From assembly GCA_945859605.1 (NCBI GenBank), contig OX243811.1, forward strand, positions 51,406,898 through 51,470,897: a DNA stretch of 64,000 nt. The letters run 5' to 3'. Origin of the DNA: Lumbricus rubellus (Eukaryota > Annelida > Clitellata > Crassiclitellata > Lumbricidae). This document shows, piece after piece, positions 21,808 through 36,700 of this stretch. Below the pieces are notes generated by a model. It ran no database searches, had not been told where the DNA came from, and was given only the letters and a program-made list of their open reading frames with translations. The first letter of the stretch is position 1. Each line of letters starts with the position of its first letter. A program made the translations under genes and the position numbers.

Positions 21808-23340
21808 TCTTTTCAAATCTGAACGCCGTCGTGACAGTCCTGCCACTTATTTCACCAGCAAAAACTGGAAGTTATACAGAACGTCAAGGCACCTTTTTAC
21901 ACCTCAAGCACTGTATAGATCATAATATTATGTTGAACATAGACCTAATGCATGAACATTGCCAAATGGTTTGAGCGTTCAGCCTGTTAGGACTACATGT
22001 ACGGAGAGCGCGCATTCGATGCACTGTCGATACGATCACTGACACTGATCAGTGTGTAGGTCTAAGGATCCTCTCATCCAGTTGGGCGTATTATACTATT
22101 CTGTCGAATGATCATGTGCGCTGCTGTTCTGATTTCGGGCAATATCAAATGCAGTTGTATTGTGTTGCATTGCATAGTATGTACATTGTATAACCATTAA
22201 AAGATAAGCAGGACTGTCTTATATACATGTATTATCCGTGTAATTATAAAAACTATAGCTCATCATTGTGGCGAATGTCACACTTGTCACACTTAGTTGG
22301 CCATGCATTGGTCAAGCAGCGCTTTGCACAAGTGTTCTTGAAAGGCGCAATATAAATGCCTTGTTACATTACAATGCAGACCGGCATTAATTGTCTCTGA
22401 TCATTAAATTTATGCCATGGCTTCTTTTAAGGAGTTTTTAGAACTGTAGGCCTACAACAACTCCTGCTTTCCCTTCCCATCCTCCATGGTAAATATTATT
22501 CTCAATCGTAGGACAATGACCTTTTTAACCGTTCAGAAGTATTTCTACAACTGCACAAATCCGTTTAGAACTGAAGATTTTGTGTAGAACATGCACCTAA
22601 AAGTTCTGATCTAGGCCTAAATTTCGTAATAAAGTCAACAAAACTCGTAAACCGACTGTATGCTAGTGCATATAATTATAGCATCGGGACTGCATTAGTT
22701 GAGTACTCTACGCACTGGCCGATTTAGGAGTTCACACGTAGGCCTACTGTTTAGAATTGTCTGAATGTAGGCCACTGGACCAGTCCAATTATGTCCAGCG
22801 CAGTCTTAAATGCGCTGTGGCCCGCATCAGCCGGTTGACTAGCATTGTTACGTGTGTACATTCCCAAGGTTCTTAGAATAGTGTCAATTGATCTTGGTAC
22901 ATTCCGGTATGTCGACCGATAGGCGCTCTACCAGTGCAGCGAAGACCATAGGGGGACCAAGATCAATTGACACACCTTGATAGGGGACAAAGCTTGATAG
23001 CGGACGATAGGACAGTGATTTCAAGGTTATGGGGGGGGGGGGGGGGAGGGCAAAGTGGGGCAATCTGAAATCGCTACACCGGGGACCCGCAAATGGTGCA
23101 CATAACCTCAATACGGGTCGGCGGCATGTTTCACATAGGTCTACCATTCTGTGGTGTAGCCTATTCTAGTAGGATAAACAGACACTATAGCCTACGCTAC
23201 GATAATAAAATTATGGTTGATTTAGTTGCTGTGTTGCCATTCGTGTCACCGCCTATTAGGAAATAAGCAGTAGGCTAGTAGTAGGGATGAAAAGAGTAAA
23301 TAGACCGAGGAGCCAAGCTACAAGTAGTGGAGTAGACTCA
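21808..23340. other. Intergenic stretch with a small palindromic element
   Basis: GTGTCAATTGATCTTGGT at 22880-22897 and its inverse ACCAAGATCAATTGACAC at 22957-22974 bracket about 60 bases. A G13 run lies at 23032. A SINE-tail-like segment is at 22310-22360. I see no gene. Confidence 0.5.
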
Positions 23341-23348
23341 GTAGAGGG

Positions 23349-23490
23349 CAGTATGAGAATTGTGGAAAAATAACTGGGGGGTTGGCCTATGATAAACTTG
23401 AAATTGGGGTATGAAAAACATACTTTAACATGGGGCTCTAAAAAGACTGGGGGGTTGAACCCCCCAGCCCCCCCGGCAATTCTCACCCTG
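23349..23490. mobile_element. hAT-type MITE, family M2 copy B, perfect 8-bp TSD
   Basis: It begins CAGTATGAGAATTG and ends CAATTCTCACCCTG. GTAGAGGG is duplicated exactly (23341-23348 and 23491-23498). It is shorter than the copy at 21643 only in the poly-C tract and the pre-terminal region. Confidence 0.88.
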
Positions 23491-23498
23491 GTAGAGGG

Positions 23499-26400
23499 CT
23501 GACACTGCCATACAGTCCTGTCTTAGTATGCCAATTCTACAAATGACTCCATAGTTATTTTTTAAACTTGCTCTATATATAATTATTAACATAGTGAAGC
23601 TGCTCATAATCGGAAAATATTGAATCAATATCAACAGTTAATAATAATACACAACCACCAGCATTCGTCATCTACCTAAACACACACGTTCATTAGCACG
23701 TTCATTAGCACCAACAGTCTGAACTGAACATCGAATCTCAATTTACTGTCTGCAAAGTTACATGTCTTGCTAACAACGTAGGCATCCAAAGCTAAAAATT
23801 AGGCCAAGTCATAAATTGAAATCACTTAAAGCAAAAATGCACGTGTGCCATCAATGTCAAATCCTTAAAATCCCATTTCAGCAAAAGCCCTACTGACATT
23901 TATAAAACAAAAATGTACATTGTACACCAATTTTCCCTAGCAGCTGTCTACCTACATGATAATTGTATTACCAGCATTTCTAAAATCTGCTCTTGTAAAA
24001 AAATTTGCAGTGTGTAATTCTCTAAAACAGTGCTGTCCAACCTGCGGCCTATGGGTTGAATCCCAGCCAGAGCTCACCAAATTTTAGCACTTGTGTAAAT
24101 GAAGAAAAGGACAAAGTCAGAGGTCGACTTGAATGTCTATTTTTATTGCTATTGTAATGGTTCCCATGGTTTTTGGACAGCAACCAGGAAAGCAAATTCG
24201 ACATTTGAACTAACAATCTCTTTTTTCTATCCGTTGGGTTAGGTTCCTGAAGTCTATCAGAAGATGATGGTACGTGACTTCTGGTTTTAACAACTCGTAT
24301 TCCTCAACTAAACTGACCTCGCAAACCAACTCAACATGATATTGACAGTATGATAGCCAGAGAAGAAAGATAGAAATGAGGCTCAGCCACAGCGTGAGAG
24401 CTGAGCAACAAACCTGTGGCTGGGGGACGAAATAAAAAATGAACTGAGTGCAAGGCAGGATTAAACAACACCTTATACTGTTTGATGCAAAACTATTATC
24501 AAGCATGCCAAACAAGGCATGTGTATACTGTATACATCTAACATGATATTATTTATGTTCATCATTCATTATGAATAATAGTCATTCCATAATAGGGTTA
24601 ATTTTCGTAAGGTAATAATTATCAATAAATTTCAGCAGCTGCTGTTGAGTTTACTGTTGCAGCCCTCCATTTCAATAATGTTGCTTCTGCGACCATGGTG
24701 CTGAAAAGGCTGAACAGCAATGCTCCAAGACAATATTATCAGCTTACAAAGCATAAACTAAAAACTGAATCAATGACAAAATCTGAAGCTTCTTCAAGCT
24801 TCAATATCGGTAAATTATTATTAAAGCAATCTGCAGTTAAATATCTGAACAAAGATCAGAGATCAGTACAAGCATGTTAAAAGGACAATTTGCCACAATG
24901 AGTAACTAACTCAACAAAGGTCTAGTCTCATATACTATTATACTGCCTTACCATCGAATACACTCCATTCTTAATAATGAAATATGAATATGAATACTAA
25001 GAACAACATGAATAAAAGCATAATTGATAATAATAATATTCATGATAATCATAAATTTATTGTCTCTGAGTTACAAACATTTCTACAGCACCTCCTAACA
25101 ACATGTTCAAAAAAGGTGGTTGATCAGTGGGTTAAAGGACAAACAATGGTAAAATTACATAATAAAAAATAAAATAACCAATATCATTCCATTCTGACAA
25201 ATAATTTTAAAAAGTAGCACAGTTTCATACAATGAACCAATTAAATAAAAGTTACCTATAGTTTTTATTGCTAATGCAAAGGGCTGTAGTAACAAAGATA
25301 ACGCTTTTGGTCCTTTATTATTATTAATTATGGGGAAAGAATAATGCAAACAATAGAGCTCTGCAACAATAGCAATAGTCAATAGCTGCACTTGTCTAAG
25401 CATAATGCTTTCAGGAATAACGACGGCATCGGCTGTTATGCAAAACAAAAATTAAGAACAAATAATCTGCACAGTAATCCAATGTTAAATACAGAAGAAA
25501 AAAAACGTAATAGGAGTATTAAAAGTTTTCAAATGATTTTCATTATATTTGAAATAAATCATGTATACTTAATCATCAAGTTAAATAAATTAAAACATAA
25601 ATACATAAGAGATGGGTGTGCAACACATGATTATTTACAGTTTTTCTCTGCTTTCAGTCTATAAAAGACATAGCACAAACTTTAAAACAGAACACTAGTT
25701 TATTATTGTTTAATTAAAAACCTGATGGAACAGCCCTACAATTACAGTCAAATAAGTAAGTAAGCATACCTTATCAATATCAGAACCAATCATCAAACTT
25801 GCACACCGGAGCACATACATAAAGGATAAGTTTAAAGTTCTATGTATAAATCATCCTAATAAAAAAGTCCTACTTATTAGAGTTTCTACTTCATTATTAT
25901 TAATTATGGAGGAAAAATAATGCAATTGTGGCAGTATAAACAAACATGTACTTTCAGTCTAAGGGTGCATACTGTTCCCTTTTAAAACGTTTTTCAAAGG
26001 AAATACTATAATGTTTTATAATGCATTCAAAGCAACAATGTAAACCATTTTCTTGTTATGTTATAAGACAAGAAAGCTGCAAAAATTATTTTCACAATCG
26101 GTAAAAATAATAAGCAAACTAAGATTAGAAAGAAAACAATAAAACTGCACAAACAATTTTCACAATCTGGAAACGTTATTATGCAAAGCATGAACTATTA
26201 GCATCCACCGTTTTATGTCTAATTATCCTTGATTAATTTATTATGTTCAAATGTTACTTTATTATTATTCTTAAATGTCGAGGAATATTGGCATAATTTA
26301 GGTAACATATCCAAGTTGTGTGGTAATTAAGAAGCATCATTAATTTTGAGACTAAAACAATAACAAAATTAATATTAATTGCAATAAACATATTGCATGG

Positions 26401-29400
26401 ACTTCTTGAAACCTGCTATCAACTTCAGAACAGGTTTCTAGAAATATAAGTAAAATGTCATCTGTTTTCTGGGCCTTTGCCTGAAAATACAAAGTCATCC
26501 TAAAGATAGCACAGCAGACCAGACTTTAGACATCACTCATCAGGTAGTGCACTCAGGTTAAGCACCTTAGGGTAACGTAGCAACAATAACCAATGGCATG
26601 GGTAAAAAATACTTGCAAACATAACCCTTTATTTGGATGATTTCAATAATGGAGAAAAGGCTTCATTTTTAAAATATTCACTTTTCAATACATAAAGCTG
26701 TAACCCTGAATGACTTTTTGACCTCAAATAATGTTAGTTATATTATTATACTAAATTATTATTGCAAGAACTTGAAAAATTAGCAAAACATGTCCATGAT
26801 AAAGAACAAGCATATTTGGAGAACATTACAAAGATACAGGCTAAATCCAAATCATATCATTAAAAATGCTCATATATAATATATAGAAATCAAATGAACC
26901 ACTAGAGTTTTGACCAATGTAAAAATAAATTTCACAGAAATATAAAAACAATAACATATTAGTACAAAATAAAATAAATCTGCAATTCAATCCGAAAAGA
27001 TCCTATTTGGTCTAAAAATGCACAGAAAGAAAGGAATGTACCAAATGTCAATATACTAAAACAGGACAATCAAAGCGAACCCAGATTATTTTGGGCCAAA
27101 TGAGCCATCATTAAAACGACAGCCTGGTTCAAACAGTACAAGGCCAAGTAAACTGGCACAATCAACCAAATAATCAACTGGAATCTATAGCACCAACATG
27201 TAAGAAATAAAGAAAGCCTGAGGGTCATTCCATATCAAATCAACCATTTTTTTTAATTCTCAAGCCTTTCAAGTTGAATATAGCCTCAGAGAACATGTCA
27301 TGAAATCGGATAAAAAAATTTGCCTATCCACCTCGATTTAAAATGGTACATCTCAGTCAAATTTTTAATATCTTATTAAATTTTGAATATGTGCCTCAAA
27401 TTCGTGGACAAACAAATGGTAAAATTTTCAGCAAAAATCTAAACTGAAGGTGGAAGGTCAAGTTAATCTGACATGGAATGAATTACCCCTAAAAAGTGAC
27501 ACACATATATATTTGAGAAATTAGTCAGAAAAACCTGAACTCTATGGAAAGAAGAAGACATTCAATCTCAACAAAAAACTGTGACTCACTCCGACTTTAA
27601 AGAAAGATTAAGAAAACTATTCATGAAAATATTGATTAATCAACTGACAAAAACATGAAATTACTTATTTTAAGTTTGATCCCCTTCGGAAAAAAACTCC
27701 GAACATTTCCACATAGTTCAAACTGGAAAAGAAAATGGGGTCTCTTGAGGTATCAAGGAAAGACATAGAAAATATGAAAATGAATGACAAATCCTCACAA
27801 AAAATGACTAAAATAAACGTATAATACAGAGTGTGCTTAGCAAATACTTAAAGTTTTCAGTGATTCATATAAAACAGAATGTAAATTTACTTCCAATTAC
27901 CTTATATATAACTAGACAAATTACTAGAGACAACATCCTGTGATCAGTCAGACACGAACAGTTCTAAGAAGTGGCAATACATAAAGGCACAAATTCTACG
28001 TCAATTTATTAAACAGATAAAGAAAAGAAGTCATCTCTAAAGAGACCGTGCAATTTTACTTGGGAATGAACCTTTCTTTGCAGCAAGTTACACTGGAATA
28101 TTGCACAGAGCAACATGCAAAAAGCATTGCAAACAATTTAATGTAGAAGCAAGTGCAGTGGACGACACTGTTTAGTGTGCTGACAGATGCTGAACCTGTA
28201 GAACTTTGCGGAGCAATAATATCAAACATCAGCGTTAAATGCTCAGCCAAGAACAACAAGAGAAAACTTGAAGTTGAGCACAGGTTTCAATGAACAATTG
28301 AACATTTTTAAACATCAACAGAGCAGCAAAATATCGAACAATAGACTTTACAATTCTAATTTATATCATCAGACTGCAGAAGTGCTCCAGAGTTTAATAT
28401 GTTCTCCACTCCACTGCAAAAATATCTATACATTCTTCAGAGAACTGCTTCAATATTACAACTATCTTAGGCAGAAAAGCATAATACTGTACAAAGTTCG
28501 ACAATGCCATAGATTAATATAAAATGCAACAAAATTAATAGGGTCAGAGTTTAATGTGGAATGAAAATAAAAAATGGCAATGAATGAATGTAAGAATGTC
28601 AAGAACAAGGAAATACTGAATATCAGCAAACGAGGAAATAGTTGATTGTAAATAAACCAAAAGACGTAAATGAAAATTAAAAATCTTTGGAAGATGTAAA
28701 CAAAGCAGAAGTCATCCTGGTTCATCACTTTTATACGCATGATCAGATGCAAGATTAATGCTCCTCAAGTAACAACGCTATTGTGCCAGTACTGTAGTTA
28801 GATTAAGAGAAATACGCAACATAAATACTTACAAGAGTTAGATCGGTGCTCACAAGGTTTAGAATGATCAAAACATCTAACCACTCTTGCATATGTTCTG
28901 GCAGTAGCATTTATGCCTTAAAACTTGCTTAAATTTAAAAATTAAGATGATCTTAGACTAGCACTACAATCGGCCAGTTCTTATTTTAATAAGGTAGTTC
29001 TCTAAGAGATCAGCGGCAGCAGCCATTTTAGAATAAACGCTTATTCAACTTCACATTCTGTGAATCATATCTGACTTCATCAATAAGAATTTTTAATATC
29101 TACAATATTTATTACTTAAACCAGCACATATTTATTGAGGGGTCGGATCTGCTGCACTGTTTTTGGATTATAAGCGCAAATAAAATCTAAAATAAAGTTG
29201 ACTCCATCTAATGCATCTCTTCACCAATCCATGACCTAATTTTGTGGCACATGCATTCATCATTATTTCCTTCATCATAACATATATCATAATCGTCGTG
29301 CAGCAGCTTAAGTCGAAGACTTTGAAAACGTGGCTGAGCAATAAAATAGCATACAACTATATACACGTATACAATCAAATATGATACAGTAATGCACATA

Positions 29401-30320
29401 TGAACATAAATATACGTATATTAACGGTGGAAATACATATGTGTGTGAGTGACGTGTAATATATGTGGACAGTATTCAAGCTGAAAGGTGGCTTCCAAGG
29501 ACGTGTACAGTGTATTGGAATGTGTTATGTTATGTCAAAGACAGCTGCTTGTATTCTGCAGAATCTACAACAATAAAAAAAACATTTTCAAACAAAGAAG
29601 TAGAACAGTTCCTTTAGTTGAAGTGATCAGTTCATTTGAAAAGATTAGCCATAGAAACATTATTTTATCTACTGTCGAATATAAATGAGCTTGTGTCGCC
29701 AAACCTCATCTTTGCAATACAAGCCTCCCAATTGCAATGCACTCTTGATGTGCACATCTTATTAGAAGAACATAGTTCATAGCCTTGAAGCATAGTTACC
29801 CTCTACCAAGGGTTAAACACTCAACATCTAGCTTGGCAACCTACCTGCTAGCTTAAATAATAACTAAGTAATACATGGATTGCCTTGGAACAAGTTATTC
29901 AATAGAGAATTTAAATGGTAAACTGAGTCACTGGTTAACATACAGACATGAACTAAAGAAAATAAATTATCTAAAATAATAAAACAAACCATAGGAACTT
30001 CATTGAAATGGAAATGCTTGTTACTTGCCTGATGTTCCCTGCCGACCAATCTGCGACATCCTTTTAGTGTCTACAATGACAATAATTAATTACAATGCAT
30101 TGAATTATAAGTTTTGTTGACTTCAGCATAATGACGTAAGTTTTAAACTTTCATTTCAATCACTTCATTGAACCATCTTTTTATCCCAAGCAACACAGTC
30201 TCAACTTCATTCAGAAATCATCAAAAATGAGGCAAAGGTTATAAAGTAAGCATCAAATGAAAATTAAAAAATAAACTATGGATAGCATCAACCTGAATAA
30301 ATTCATATATGAGAATAAAT
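23499..30320 (-). other. AT-rich gene-poor block downstream of the RhoGEF exons
   Basis: Nearly 7 kb of AT-rich sequence with no exon that I recognise on either strand; all open frames are short and lack domains. It lies 3' of the last recognised PH exon of the minus-strand RhoGEF, so it may be its long 3' UTR or introns around unrecognised terminal exons (Dbs proteins usually continue to an SH3 domain, which I do not find). A weak exon candidate lies near 30033-30065. The sequence at 24028, CAGTGCTGTCCAACCTGCGG, resembles a hAT terminus. Confidence 0.4.
27221..27490. mobile_element. MITE with GGGTCATTCCATATCAAAT-type terminus
   Basis: The left end AGGGTCATTCCATATCAAAT pairs with the right end, which inverted reads AGGGGTAATTCATTCCATGT, through a one-gap match. 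A related start (GGGTCATTCCACGTCAAATC) occurs at 35399 inside a RhoGEF intron. No clear target duplication was found. Confidence 0.5.
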
Positions 30321-30337
30321 TTAAGAACTGAACTGAC

Positions 30338-31092
30338 CTCTAATAAGACGATATTGGTTAAATAAAAGTCGTTTGATTTCCTTTATCCACTCGTCTTTAA
30401 TTTCTTCGTTTGGCGTGATGATCGTCCAGACGTCCGTGCGACCCTGACACCACAATTCAAACCTTCGCTCGTCTCCACCTTTTGGCGTCTCCGTCAAACC
30501 AATGTCATCCGTCTTTGGAACAAACAACAGTTGACAGATAAATTAAAATTAGAATTAATGTACATACAACGAAGTCATCACTTAATCTTAAATCCAATTG
30601 CTCATAATCGTAACACCAAAATAACTCGATATAGAAACATATATACATGTATGCCACAACGAAAGTAGTCTGATCTAAGAATTCTAATATAACAGTTCTC
30701 ACATCATTTAGGATGTCTACAAGCATTTAACAATAAGTCTTTAATAAAGCAGCATAAATATCCTAAAATAAAGTTCAACACACGCAAGAAGTAGAAAGGT
30801 CATGAAATCATTGAGATTGATCTTGTTTCAGAAGAACACAAAACAAAACTTGTCTTTGATTGCTACCAACCGAGATAATAATTACCTTAAGGCAGTTCTT
30901 GTATGTGTAAACCACCCGATCGTTCATCTGTGCGTCTTCTTTCTTTTTACAGAATATAACGCACTTCTCATATAGAAAGACGTGTCTTCGGTGCGCTTTG
31001 AGTCGTGCGTCGCCCTTCTTGTCTTTCCGTTTGCCCCACCAGACGTCAACTGAACCCTGCATGAGCAGACGACCTTGCTCCGATAGGTTACC
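30338..31092 (-). other. MCF2L: RhoGEF module: PH domain
   Basis: Two exons. The first reads [20 protein letters not shown], then [19 protein letters not shown] and YTYKNCLK (Dbs: GDLGKLLMQGSFSVW, RHLFLHEKAVLFCKK, YSYKQSL). The second reads [20 protein letters not shown] and ends [17 protein letters not shown] with the invariant PH Trp. In Dbl proteins this domain assists GTPase binding and membrane contact. Confidence 0.92.
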
Positions 31093-33703
31093 CTGCAAAA
31101 AACCCAATGTGGTTAATGGTTATGGGTAGTTGAGTACAGTAAACAATGCATTTCAAAGTGTCACTAACAATTATCTTGGCTTACAGTGCACTACATAGAA
31201 TATTTATTACCTATGTTACTTCATTAGTCAGAGTTAATCAATTGTTAGCCACAGCTAATTCATCCCGAAGACAATGTCAAAGACATGACAGGACTTCGTG
31301 AATAAGCTGGTGTCCTGAATTTAGATTTTAAGTAATGGCTTAAAAATCTCAAGATCTTGATTATGATTCACAAAAGACTCAGCGAAAAAATTTAGTCACA
31401 GTTTACATAATTCACACATAATTTCAGTAACATTATAAAGGCTCAAATTAAGATGCAGAAACCAATACAAGAAAGCACAAGACAAAATAAACTTAGAAGT
31501 TCACAAAAACATAAATGAATCAGTCAGTTTAAGCAACAAATATCTTATAAGACACCTGACTATTTCTATGGCTGGCTCTATTAACCAGGTCAGAAATTCT
31601 TCAAAAACTACTTAAAAACAGAAAACTCTATGACACAGTGTACAACTGTACATACATCAAATCCTGTGATAGAGACTTGGTGTAAAATGTTGTTCACATA
31701 TTTCACAACATCTCTCATTGATTCAACGGCCTCACTCAGGTCATCTTTCTCTTTTTGACTTGTCGTCATTTTTATTAATTCCTGCAAAGTTTCAAATAAA
31801 TAAAATGATGAATAAATATTAAATTTATAGCTATATAACTAACAAATTCGTTGCAAATTCTTGAATAAGCCCACAATAATAATCTTGATTCTACCAATTG
31901 ATACATTTAAGAAACCAACAGTTTTACAGGCTTCAACCAGTGAAGGTAAGGAAATAAAAGAGATTACTTTAATCCTTTCATTCAAGAAATGCACCAAACA
32001 TACTTATCTTGAGGTAACTACATGTATAAGATTTCCTGACATCAGTGCAAAGAATATAGCAGCAACTTAATTTGTCGAATGACTTTAAAAGAGTTCAACA
32101 CATGTACAAAATTGCTATTTAGTGCCTTATGTTTCAACAGTTTAAAAAATTTGCTTTAAATTTGAACAACAGAATAGAACAATGTCAAAATCTTGACAAT
32201 CCTACTAATAAATAATTATGATAAACTATTGAAATTTTTAAAACATTTGACAATTGGTCGTTAGCCAACTGCAAACAATGAATCAAGGTCCGACACATCT
32301 AAAGAGTTTCAGCATAGAATGCAACAAGTGAATATTTAAAGATAAATCGTTTCAACAATCCAAGGACCATGTAAGCAACTGACCCTTAACAGAAGATGGT
32401 ATTTCGTGATGCGCTGAATCGGTTTAAGAATGTACGAACTGAGAGGCAATCGATGACCAAGTCTCTTCTGACATTCCTGTTAACACATACAACAACAAGA
32501 ACATGTAGCAAATGTTTTATCAGTCACCGATAGAATGTTTCGTGTAGAGGTGGTTAACAGTCAATTGCTCTGTTGAGAAACTGTTGTCTTTCTGACCTTG
32601 ACCTATGACTCATCTGTTTCAAATGTGCTCATCAGACTCATCTCCTTCAAGTGATCAAACTGCAAATAAGGTTGTCGGAATTCCACCAACTGTTGTCTTT
32701 TACGCGACCAGGATAACAGTGAAGTCACAGAAATTGTAAGGTTTGTTTGTTGTCAAAATCTATCAATTTCATATTTAGACTGACAACAGCAAAAAACGAA
32801 AGCGAAAAGAATACCAAAATAAGTTAGTAGTTTCTCGATGAAATTGTGCATTTTACGAATACGCAAATTAAAAACCGTGTATTTTAAGAACAAGTCTGTA
32901 TTTTCAGATAAATAAACTGTAAGACTTAACAGTTTTAAAAGATACAACCTCAACACATCACAACTGAAGGAGAAAATAAAGATTCTACGAAACGTCAATT
33001 CAATAAAAAAAATTGAGCAGATTAGATTTATCTTACAACTAAGAATGGATCGTTTCCCAATCTCTCGATGACATGTTCCGCCTGCATCTTGTTCTGACAG
33101 TAGCTGCCGTACATTTCAAACTTTGTCTTCTGTCCAATTAAAAGACAAGAAATCGCTCGTAATTTGCTCACATACATGACATTCAGTCAAATTCAGATTC
33201 ACCTTACAGCATCACTTCAAACTGAGCTAATAATTGTCATTGATATTTTACGTTTAAAATATTTTTCATTTTTTTATATCTCCATGCAAATGGATGAGCA
33301 TTTCACAAAAGAAAACATGCTACAAATCAGTCTCTCATCAGTTAAAATTGTGATTCTACATCCTCGTGATTCACGCAATTGTGCACCTCCTTGTATGTAG
33401 CTGTTCTAGTTTCTTGTTCCTTATGCTGCCTTCACAATCAAACACTATTGCTATACACATAGCAATGCACAAGGGCTTGTAGTCGGGTCAGCTATACATG
33501 ATGTATTGTATATAACTGAAACATGCTCATCAATACCAGTATATGCATTATGCGATATGACGTAACCTAATTGAAATACCCCCAAATTGGGAATGGTGAG
33601 CTCCTATGCACTTCAGCAAATTATCCACTTATCTGTTATTCAATTAGGTAACATGAACTGTTAATTCTTTTAAACTGGCAACAAAAGGCAGTTTCAGTAG
33701 ATT

Positions 33704-33734
<31 letters not shown>

Positions 33735-36700
33735 ACTTGTTTCATGACTGTCTTGCTCAATGTTCATGTCATCAGCAAAAGAACATAATTACTCACATGG
33801 TCTGTGAAACACTTTCCAACTTCCGTTGGATCACAATCTTCCAGACACTTTAGGAACACACTGAAACGAACAGCATAAGCAAAACAAGCTCTCACTGGTA
33901 ATAAAATAAACAATAAGTATGTTACATATATTGGGAAATAAAATGCAGGACACTTTACATGCCACCCATCAATACACGAATCTGCTTAATGTGAGTGTGT
34001 GGTTACACTATGGCTCCTGAAGTTACCTTTTTCTCATTTCCAGAGATCATAATAAGCAATTTTTCATTCATCAGTCAAGAATCCATATACCAAAAAAAGC
34101 GAAGCTCCTCTGCAACGAGTACAATTTCGCTCTACATATTGAACATGCATCCTTTTTACCGTTTGGCACTTGCCCTATAGATCTGCGTAAGGCTTCATCA
34201 AAATGGAAAATATTACAAACCAACATTCTTGATAAACTCATAATTTAGAAATTTATCAGCAATCAAACTTGAAATAAAATGGCGTGTGTGCAACTGAGGT
34301 CATTGTATGCATGTTGGACAATTAATAGACAATGAAGACCAAAGACAATTCTCATTTTCATTAATAAAGTAATTTATTTCTACTTCCAACTGGGTTTTCA
34401 TCAAAGAAAGTACCACTGGTATGATGTGACGTCACTGACATTCATCTGTTCTAAGATACACCTTCACAAGTTTCCATTCCATAAACATAAGGACCTCACA
34501 GCACATAAGATAAGTTACATATGAGTATGTAGAAGATTAAGAACTCATAATTGTTGATTTGTTAATTGACTGCAGTCGAGAGAGAAGCTAGTAAAAGTAA
34601 AATAACTTAACGACAACTTCTCCACTTTCCAACCTAAAAATCAACAATAAAACTTAACAAAGTGTAAGAAATCAACGTGTGCAAATATTAAACTTAGTTC
34701 ACGTTTTCAGGGTAAACTGACTTGGAATGAAAGCTGTAGATGTCTTCAATGTTGCCAAACAGAACAGAACGCTTTTGTCGAAGTTCGTCTGGAATCAAAC
34801 TCTGAAGCTCAGGATTGTCGAATTGTTGCAAGTATCCCTAAGCACAACAATCGTTTGGGCAATCATCAACTGTGAATTCTTAAACAACAGTGCTCAGGCA
34901 AGTGGCCAAATGAATACAGATAATAAACACCAACGCCTGCATTCAATGTAACATGATCCACAGTCGACACAAAACATGTGCATTATTCATATGGGAAAAA
35001 CCTACAATCTGCTACCAACTGACACAGAAAACCACAAATTTAACCCAAGTCTACAGCAGCCACAATAAAGGTCTTTATAGAAAAAACCACTTGGACACCT
35101 TACGCATAAAATGCATCATAATAAAGAGTTATCCACAATACATTCATAAGATATCTTTAATTCATCTGTCTTCAGCCTTCATTTATTCTGAAGATTGGTA
35201 GAGCCATGTCGCACAAACCTCTATAATGCTTTGAAGTTCTGTTGTATAAATTCTTTCAGTTGCCACCAATTCCTGTATGACATGCCTGTAATAGAACAGC
35301 AGAATGAATAGAACAGAATGATTCTGCAGACTGCACATAAAAGCTACAATGACTCAGCTTAATATATGAAATTTCACAAGATCTTCCAGTTGAAGAGCTG
35401 GGTCATTCCACGTCAAATCAAACAAAATTCAGAAACATCCCCACCACACCATCTCAGAATTTGATGATATTTTGTCACTTTGTAAACCAACATATCGTAG
35501 GAAGCTATGCAAAATACTAGCTCAGAATGTTGCAGGGTCTTCGAGATATGACCAATGACCATTTTTATAGTGGGGGCATCGACAGCTCGTCTGAGGCGTT
35601 TTTGATCGCTAATAACTCAGGAAGTATGATAGATAATTCTATAAAATTTTCACAACATTAGTAGTTTTATAAGTAGAATGGTAGGTTCAAACTAGCATTC
35701 TCTGCACTACAAAGCACTAGAGCTAAAGTAAAGTTAAATCTGACAAACCCTCGTTTTCTCCTGATGGTTCCAGTCACAGCCACAGGCTTGAAGTTAGAAT
35801 ATTCCTGGTTCATTCTTGATGACAGATAAAGCTATAAAAAATATAAACATTCCAACTGCCAGATTTGTTCCACAGTGCAGTCAAATTGTAATCACCATTT
35901 TGTTGTTCTAATCAAATAAACGCTTGATTCCCATTCCAAAATGCAAGGATTCAAACAAAATGCTGTTAGGAAAGACCAACCTGAATTTAAACCACAAAAT
36001 CTACCTTCTACATGACGGAAGAATTTTGAATTATAATTAATAATTCCTGCTTACTCAATAGGCTGCTTCCACATCTTCTCAGATTTCCCATGGTTTTTTC
36101 ATCAGATTCACTGTGTATTCTGGCATGCATACTGAATTTAAATAGCCACAACAGCTGCCTTCAGCTTTATGAGAGTGTCAACTATATATTTCTCAGAATA
36201 AACAAAGAATATTAGATTTTCTAGCAGTTTGGTTTCCCATCAATTTCTTCAATTGTACGTAATACAAAATTATTTCCTGTGAATATTTTTAACGAGAAAC
36301 TACCTTATCTATGTTGCGAGTCAAAGACAAATCATCCGCGTCTGACGTTGTGGCCCTCGCGTAAGTGATGGAAGTAGTATTTGAGTCAGCGTAAGTTGCA
36401 CTTGAAGCATGCATTTCAGTTGTCTCAGAAGAAGCAGCTGCTGCAGGAACAGTTGGAGGAACTGGTGGCGTGGAAGCAACTGGAGCATTATCTTTCGGAA
36501 CCTTTTTACCACAGTTAATTATCATCTCCTTCAGCTGCTGAAGTTTTTTGTTGCACTCTAACAGCAGAGTCTCTAAGCTCGAGACCAAGTCACGAACAAT
36601 GTCCTGTTAAATGAAAAAAATACACAACCAGAAAATTAAGATCTAGGCAGATAAAACTTGATACATTACAGCATTATGATTAGTCAATGTAGGAGAATAT

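Noticed and set aside
24695..24880. 61-residue plus-strand frame
   Set aside because: No recognisable similarity, no splice or poly(A) context, and within an AT-rich gene-poor block.
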